The notes under the pieces were generated by a model. It searched no databases. It was not told the origin of the DNA and saw only the letters and a program-made list of their open reading frames with translations. The position numbers and the translations under genes are program-made. Below, piece after piece: positions 52,365 to 55,390 of a stretch of DNA of 55,390 bases. Source of the stretch: Paraburkholderia kirstenboschensis (lineage in GTDB: Bacteria; Pseudomonadota; Gammaproteobacteria; Burkholderiales; Burkholderiaceae); the NCBI RefSeq assembly GCF_904848585.1, contig NZ_CAJHCR010000029.1:1-55390 (forward strand), in the 5' to 3' direction. The number at the start of each line of letters is the position of its first letter. Position 1 is the stretch's first letter.

Positions 52365-53723
52365 CTAGTTGCCATCGAATGCTTCGTCAGACGTTGTTAA
52401 CGTTGAGGACTCACACGCGTGATCCGGTCGACCGTGCGGAGTCGCCACTCTTGACGCTGAAGTCATGTTCGGCTTCGTAATCGGATCCGGAGTATCGGGC
52501 TGCTTTTCTCGAATGTTCGATACGTTGCCTGAATAGCCACGCGACAGCCAATCGCTATTGCTCAATGTGCACAGCGCATAGGCTTTCAGCGGGAGCAAGA
52601 GAAAGAGGTTAATTGGTGTGTGAAGAGAAAAGCCAAGAAATCGAATCTGGCGAGCGCGAACCGATGCTACGCTACAGCGGATCATGGTCAATGATGCGAT
52701 TATCAGAACAGTCCACCACGGCACCGTCGCTGTCAATGCGAGCTGCGCGAGCCCCGCTAGAAGCGATAAGGCGAGAAATAGCGAGCCCAGATTCAGTCCG
52801 ATCACGTCCAGCGTAAGGTAGCGATCGAGACGGGGCAGCAGGCGCAGCGAAAGCAACGTGTCCCGATAAGTACTGCGCGCCCAGCGCAGTTGTTGGCGCA
52901 GATACGCCCCCAGTCTGTCCGGAACGACTGTCGCCGCAATGGCGTCCGGAACGTACTCGGTCCGATAACCTGCGGTCAGCATGAGAATCGTGAGATGGCG
53001 GTCCTCGCCGAAATCGCTCGGTTTCCCGCGAAAAAACTGCGTCTCGTACTGGTCTAATAGCAACATAAGCACGGACCGTCGGTACATGGTACACGGACCG
53101 CAGCAACACATAACAGCGCCGAAGCGAGCCTGTGCCGCGCGCTCTTCGTTGCAAGCCAACCAGTACTCCATATCGATCAGGCTGGTTAGCCAAGTGTCGC
53201 TCCGGTTGCTGGCCGTCAACTGCCCCATGGCGGCGCCTATCTTCGTGTCTCGCATTGTCAATACGAGCTTCTTGACCACATCGGGCGCCAGCGTCGTGTC
53301 CGAGTCGACGTTGAGTACCAGTTCGCCGGACGAAGAACGTATCGCGGCGATCTGTGCCTTTCGCTTTCCCATATTTTGGGGAAGCGTAATGAAGTTGAAT
53401 CTCGGGTCGCGTGTGTAGGCATCGTATACCGGCCTTACGGCGTCGAGATTGGTCGAACCATCATCAACCACATAGACCCGCAGTTCTCCGGCGTAGTCCT
53501 GGGTTGCGATGGACTCCAGGCACGCCGAGAGTGTGCGCGGTTGCTCGTTAAAGCACGGCACGATGACGTCCACGGCCGGCAGAAGGTTGGAGTCGGCGGC
53601 ATTGGGCGACTTCGGCGGGCCACTCGTCGGTAGGCCATGGAGGGCCTGTGCGCTTTTGTAAACAGTCGAGAGTAGTGCATACAACAAAACCGGGGCAGTG
53701 CTGATTGTGGCAATGGCATTCAT
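52365..53723 (-). CDS. nodC: NodC, N-acetylglucosaminyltransferase
   Basis: The membrane-bound chitin oligosaccharide synthase that makes the Nod factor backbone. The 452-residue protein has an amino-terminal membrane segment (VLLYALLSTVY), the glycosyltransferase family 2 core with VDVIVPCFNEQ, VVDDGSTNLD and NVDSDTTLAPDVV, then SDFGEDRHLTILML and the processivity motif QQLRWARSTYR, and a carboxyl-terminal membrane cluster (TLDVIGLNLGSLFLALSLLA). The TAG stop overlaps the border of the inserted element. It is the only complete nodC; nodAB lie 47 kb away. Confidence 0.96.
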   Translation of the reverse strand: MNAIATISTAPVLLYALLSTVYKSAQALHGLPTSGPPKSPNAADSNLLPAVDVIVPCFNEQPRTLSACLESIATQDYAGELRVYVVDDGSTNLDAVRPVYDAYTRDPRFNFITLPQNMGKRKAQIAAIRSSSGELVLNVDSDTTLAPDVVKKLVLTMRDTKIGAAMGQLTASNRSDTWLTSLIDMEYWLACNEERAAQARFGAVMCCCGPCTMYRRSVLMLLLDQYETQFFRGKPSDFGEDRHLTILMLTAGYRTEYVPDAIAATVVPDRLGAYLRQQLRWARSTYRDTLLSLRLLPRLDRYLTLDVIGLNLGSLFLALSLLAGLAQLALTATVPWWTVLIIASLTMIRCSVASVRARQIRFLGFSLHTPINLFLLLPLKAYALCTLSNSDWLSRGYSGNVSNIREKQPDTPDPITKPNMTSASRVATPHGRPDHACESSTLTTSDEAFDGN

Positions 53724-53759
53724 AGATGTCGGTTTGTTCAGTGTGGTTGGGGTAGTGAA

Positions 53760-54110
53760 CTGATTACAAATCCGCGGTCATGCAGTGCTGAAATCAGGCG
53801 GGAAAACGCCATGAGGGACTGGTCGCGCAGCCCAGCATGAAAGCACCGTGCCTGACTCGCCGGGAGGACATCCGTCGTTCAAGAGCACAATTGCGCCCGG
53901 CCGGACGGAGGCCAGCACCGTGCTGACAATCGCATCGACGCCGGGCGAAACCAGTCACGCGGGTCTACCGACCTGTCAAGAGCCGCCAGCCCCGCCTTTG
54001 TCGCTTCAGCGACCACTTCGTCCGTCCATATTCAGTAAGGGGCACGGGTTCGATAAGCTTAGGCGGCGTGTCGAGAGATACGTCCAAAACTGCGGGCATC
54101 ACGGCGACAT
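53760..54110 (-). pseudogene. nodB: nodB 3' half and nodA shred upstream of nodC
   Basis: From about 53780 to 54000 the sequence follows the carboxyl half of the intact nodB (4895-5110) with scattered substitutions and small deletions, including the stretch encoding RPGAIVLL. Beyond it, near 54060-54090, GGCGGCGTGTCGAGA matches the nodA codons for DTPP. Both are frameshifted. They show that this locus once carried nodA-nodB-nodC. Confidence 0.85.
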
Positions 54111-54214
54111 GCCTAAATCCGTCGTACTACTTAGTTTATAAATGTGAAGTATTGATCAATCGACTTCGCTTTCCAGTTCCGCAACGACGGGTCTCACTGT
54201 GCAACACAAAGACT

Positions 54215-54262
54215 GATTTGTAAAATCGATTGTGTTGATGCCTTTCATCTATAACGCGGATA
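54215..54262 (-). promoter_or_regulatory. nod box upstream of nodC-nodI-nodJ
   Basis: Plus-strand reading GATTTGTAAAATCGATTGTG, then TTGATGCCTTTCATCTATAA and a GCGGATA half, matches the inverted nod box, as at 7103-7150 and slightly closer to consensus. It points towards nodC across the nodAB remnants. Directly behind it, where nodD would be expected, IS3 sequence begins. Confidence 0.88.
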
Positions 54263-54269
54263 CGTCGAG

Positions 54270-55118
54270 AAATGGAAGCAGTAAAGCTGACAATGACCGA
54301 CGGCGTCAGTGTGCCGAAGCGGCGCGTCGATTGTCGATTTCGATGAAGACGTTGGCGAACTGGGTTTGTTCCGCAAGGGACGGCAAGCTGGAGAACGTCG
54401 GGCAAACTCAGAAACCACAGACGGAGATCGAGGCGGAGTTAAGCCGGGTCAGGCGAGAGTTGGCAGAAGTGAAGATGGAGCGCGGATCTCTTAAAAAAGT
54501 TCGCAACGTACTTTGCGAAGGAGTCGCGGTGAAGTACGGCGTAATTGAGCAGATGCGACAACATTACCCCGTGCCGCCGATGTGTCGATTCCTGGGCGTG
54601 TCCGCCAGTGGCTACTACGCCTGGCGCAAACGGCCGCTGTCGTTGCACGATCAGCAAGAGCCTCGGCTCGAAGCGCAGGTGCGAGCGGCTCACGAACGGA
54701 CTCGAGAAACGTTTGGCCCGAAAAGGCTACAGAAGGACCTGGCGAACCACGGCGTCCAGATTGGCGTCCACCGAATCAAGCGATTACGGGCAAAGCTTGG
54801 TCTACACTGCAAACAAAAGCGTAAGTTCAAAGCGACGACCAATTCGATGCAAGACCTTCTAGTCGCACCCAATATTCTGGACCAGGACTTCAGTGCAAGC
54901 GCTCCGAATCAAGCCTAGTGCGGTGACATTACCTACATCGCAACCGATGAGGGATGGCTGTATCTGGCCGGCCTCAAGGATCTGTATAGCGGAGAGATCG
55001 TCGGCTATGCTATGAGCGAGCGCATGACAAAACAGCTGGTAATGCAGGCGCTGTTTCGCGCTGTCGCGTCGCACCGACCACCGGCCGGTCTGATACAGCA
55101 CACGGATCGTGGCAGTCA
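54270..55118 (+). mobile_element. IS3-family element, inactive and truncated
   Basis: The orfA part reads AEAARRLSISMKTLANWVCS and QTEIEAELSRVRRELAEVKM, with a frameshift near its start. An extra base at MERGSLKK fuses it into orfB. OrfB reads YPVPPMCRFLGVSASGYYAW and then meets a TAG at 54916-54918, where a Trp codon is expected before CGDITYIATDEGW. It breaks off after LIQHTDRGSQ at 55118, before the last catalytic Glu. Confidence 0.85.
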
Positions 55119-55390
55119 GGGCGGATTCAACCGGTCGTCGCAACACCTTTGATCAAGGAGGTGTTGCATGGAACGAAGTGCAAAGCAGGTGTATCGGTTG
55201 ACAGGGCGAGAGGCGATGTACTCGCCGGGTGCGCCATCACTTGGACATGTGATGAAGCGCTATCGTGGCGGCATGCCACTGGATTTGCCCCCGTACCTCC
55301 GGACACCGCCTCACACTTGAGTTGATAAATCGTTCCTGCGCCTGAACTCGCGTGGCGAGCGGTACTTCAATGCGCTATGAGGGTGGTGCT
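55119..55390 (+). mobile_element. IS30-like element, left end
   Basis: An upstream leader (CAAGGAGGTGTTGC) precedes an ATG at 55168 reading MERSAKQVYRLTGREAMYSP then GAPSL, like the start of IS30-type transposases. The similarity ends after about 25 codons and the frame stops near 55320. The fragment is joined to the broken end of the IS3. Confidence 0.55.

Larger units (their letters stand above)
51573..52365 (-). mobile_element. Non-autonomous IS630/Tc1-like element with passenger ORFs
   Basis: Imperfect terminal inverted repeats GTGTCATGAGTTAGAAATTC (from 51573) and its counterpart ending GACAC at 52365 bound a 793-bp element. It is flanked by TA on both sides, and joining the flanks restores CTAG, the known target type of IS630-family elements. 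It contains no transposase, only two short minus-strand ORFs. The insertion is at the nodC stop codon. Confidence 0.78.

Noticed and set aside
1..55390. CRISPR array or tRNA genes
   Set aside because: No regularly spaced repeats and no cloverleaf-like sequence with a CCA end were noticed on reading both strands; a model search was not possible.

Overview
The window reads as a symbiosis region (plasmid or island) of a beta-rhizobium, most likely a Paraburkholderia. It holds a nearly complete Mo-nitrogenase gene set (nifA, nifB, nifHDK, nifENXQ, nifV, nifW, nifZ, nifT, fixABCX, nif ferredoxins) together with nodulation genes (nodA, nodB, nodC, nodD, nodI, nodJ) and nod boxes. The order nodA-nodB-nodC and the presence of nifV suggest the Cape-legume (P. 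tuberum-like) group rather than the Mimosa-nodulating group. The genus is inferred from gene content and order, not from any marker gene.

Layout. 0-3.1 kb: the end of a group II intron, then a collapsed and diverged second copy of a nifV-nifW-fixA...fixX operon, in which only nifV and the terminal helical-repeat gene remain open. 3.5-8.1 kb: a glutamine synthetase fragment, a truncated nodC, intact nodB and nodA, response-regulator debris, a nod box and nodD. 8.1-11.8 kb: transposon debris and two group II introns, the intact one sitting directly behind domain V of a decaying one. 12-13.8 kb: nifA. 14.4-21.3 kb (minus strand): a NifA/sigma54-type promoter, nifV, a small Cys-rich ORF, nifW, fixABCX, a thioredoxin-like ferredoxin, a helical-repeat gene and an IclR regulator. 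21.7-24.2 kb: an IscA-type gene, a broken nifS/nifU chimera, a dead IS5-family element and a nifA fragment. 24.2-34 kb (plus strand): a NifA-type promoter, nifB, a ferredoxin, accessory genes, nifZ, nifT, a DegT-like gene, and then a run of decayed accessory genes. 33.8-36.3 kb (minus strand): FmdB-like, ankyrin and truncated haemoglobin genes. 36.4-48 kb: the NifA-regulated nifHDK operon, then nifENX and the rest of the cofactor genes. 48.3-54.3 kb: IS21 debris, then nodJ, nodI, a small transposon-like element, nodC, remnants of nodB/nodA and a second nod box. 54.3-55.4 kb: a dead IS3 and the start of an IS30-like element.

How it works together. NifA, a form with the cysteines typical of oxygen-sensitive rhizobial proteins, would activate at least four promoters that carry TGT-N10-ACA sites: both nifV operons, nifB and nifH. 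A weaker candidate precedes nifE. The nod genes needed for the core lipo-chitooligosaccharide are split over two loci, each with its own nod box: nodAB beside nodD and nodCIJ 45 kb away. Each locus keeps the genes that the other has lost, so the two depend on each other. No intact nifS or nifU is present, so Fe-S supply must come from elsewhere in the genome. The window shows heavy, ongoing gene loss around a functional symbiotic core.
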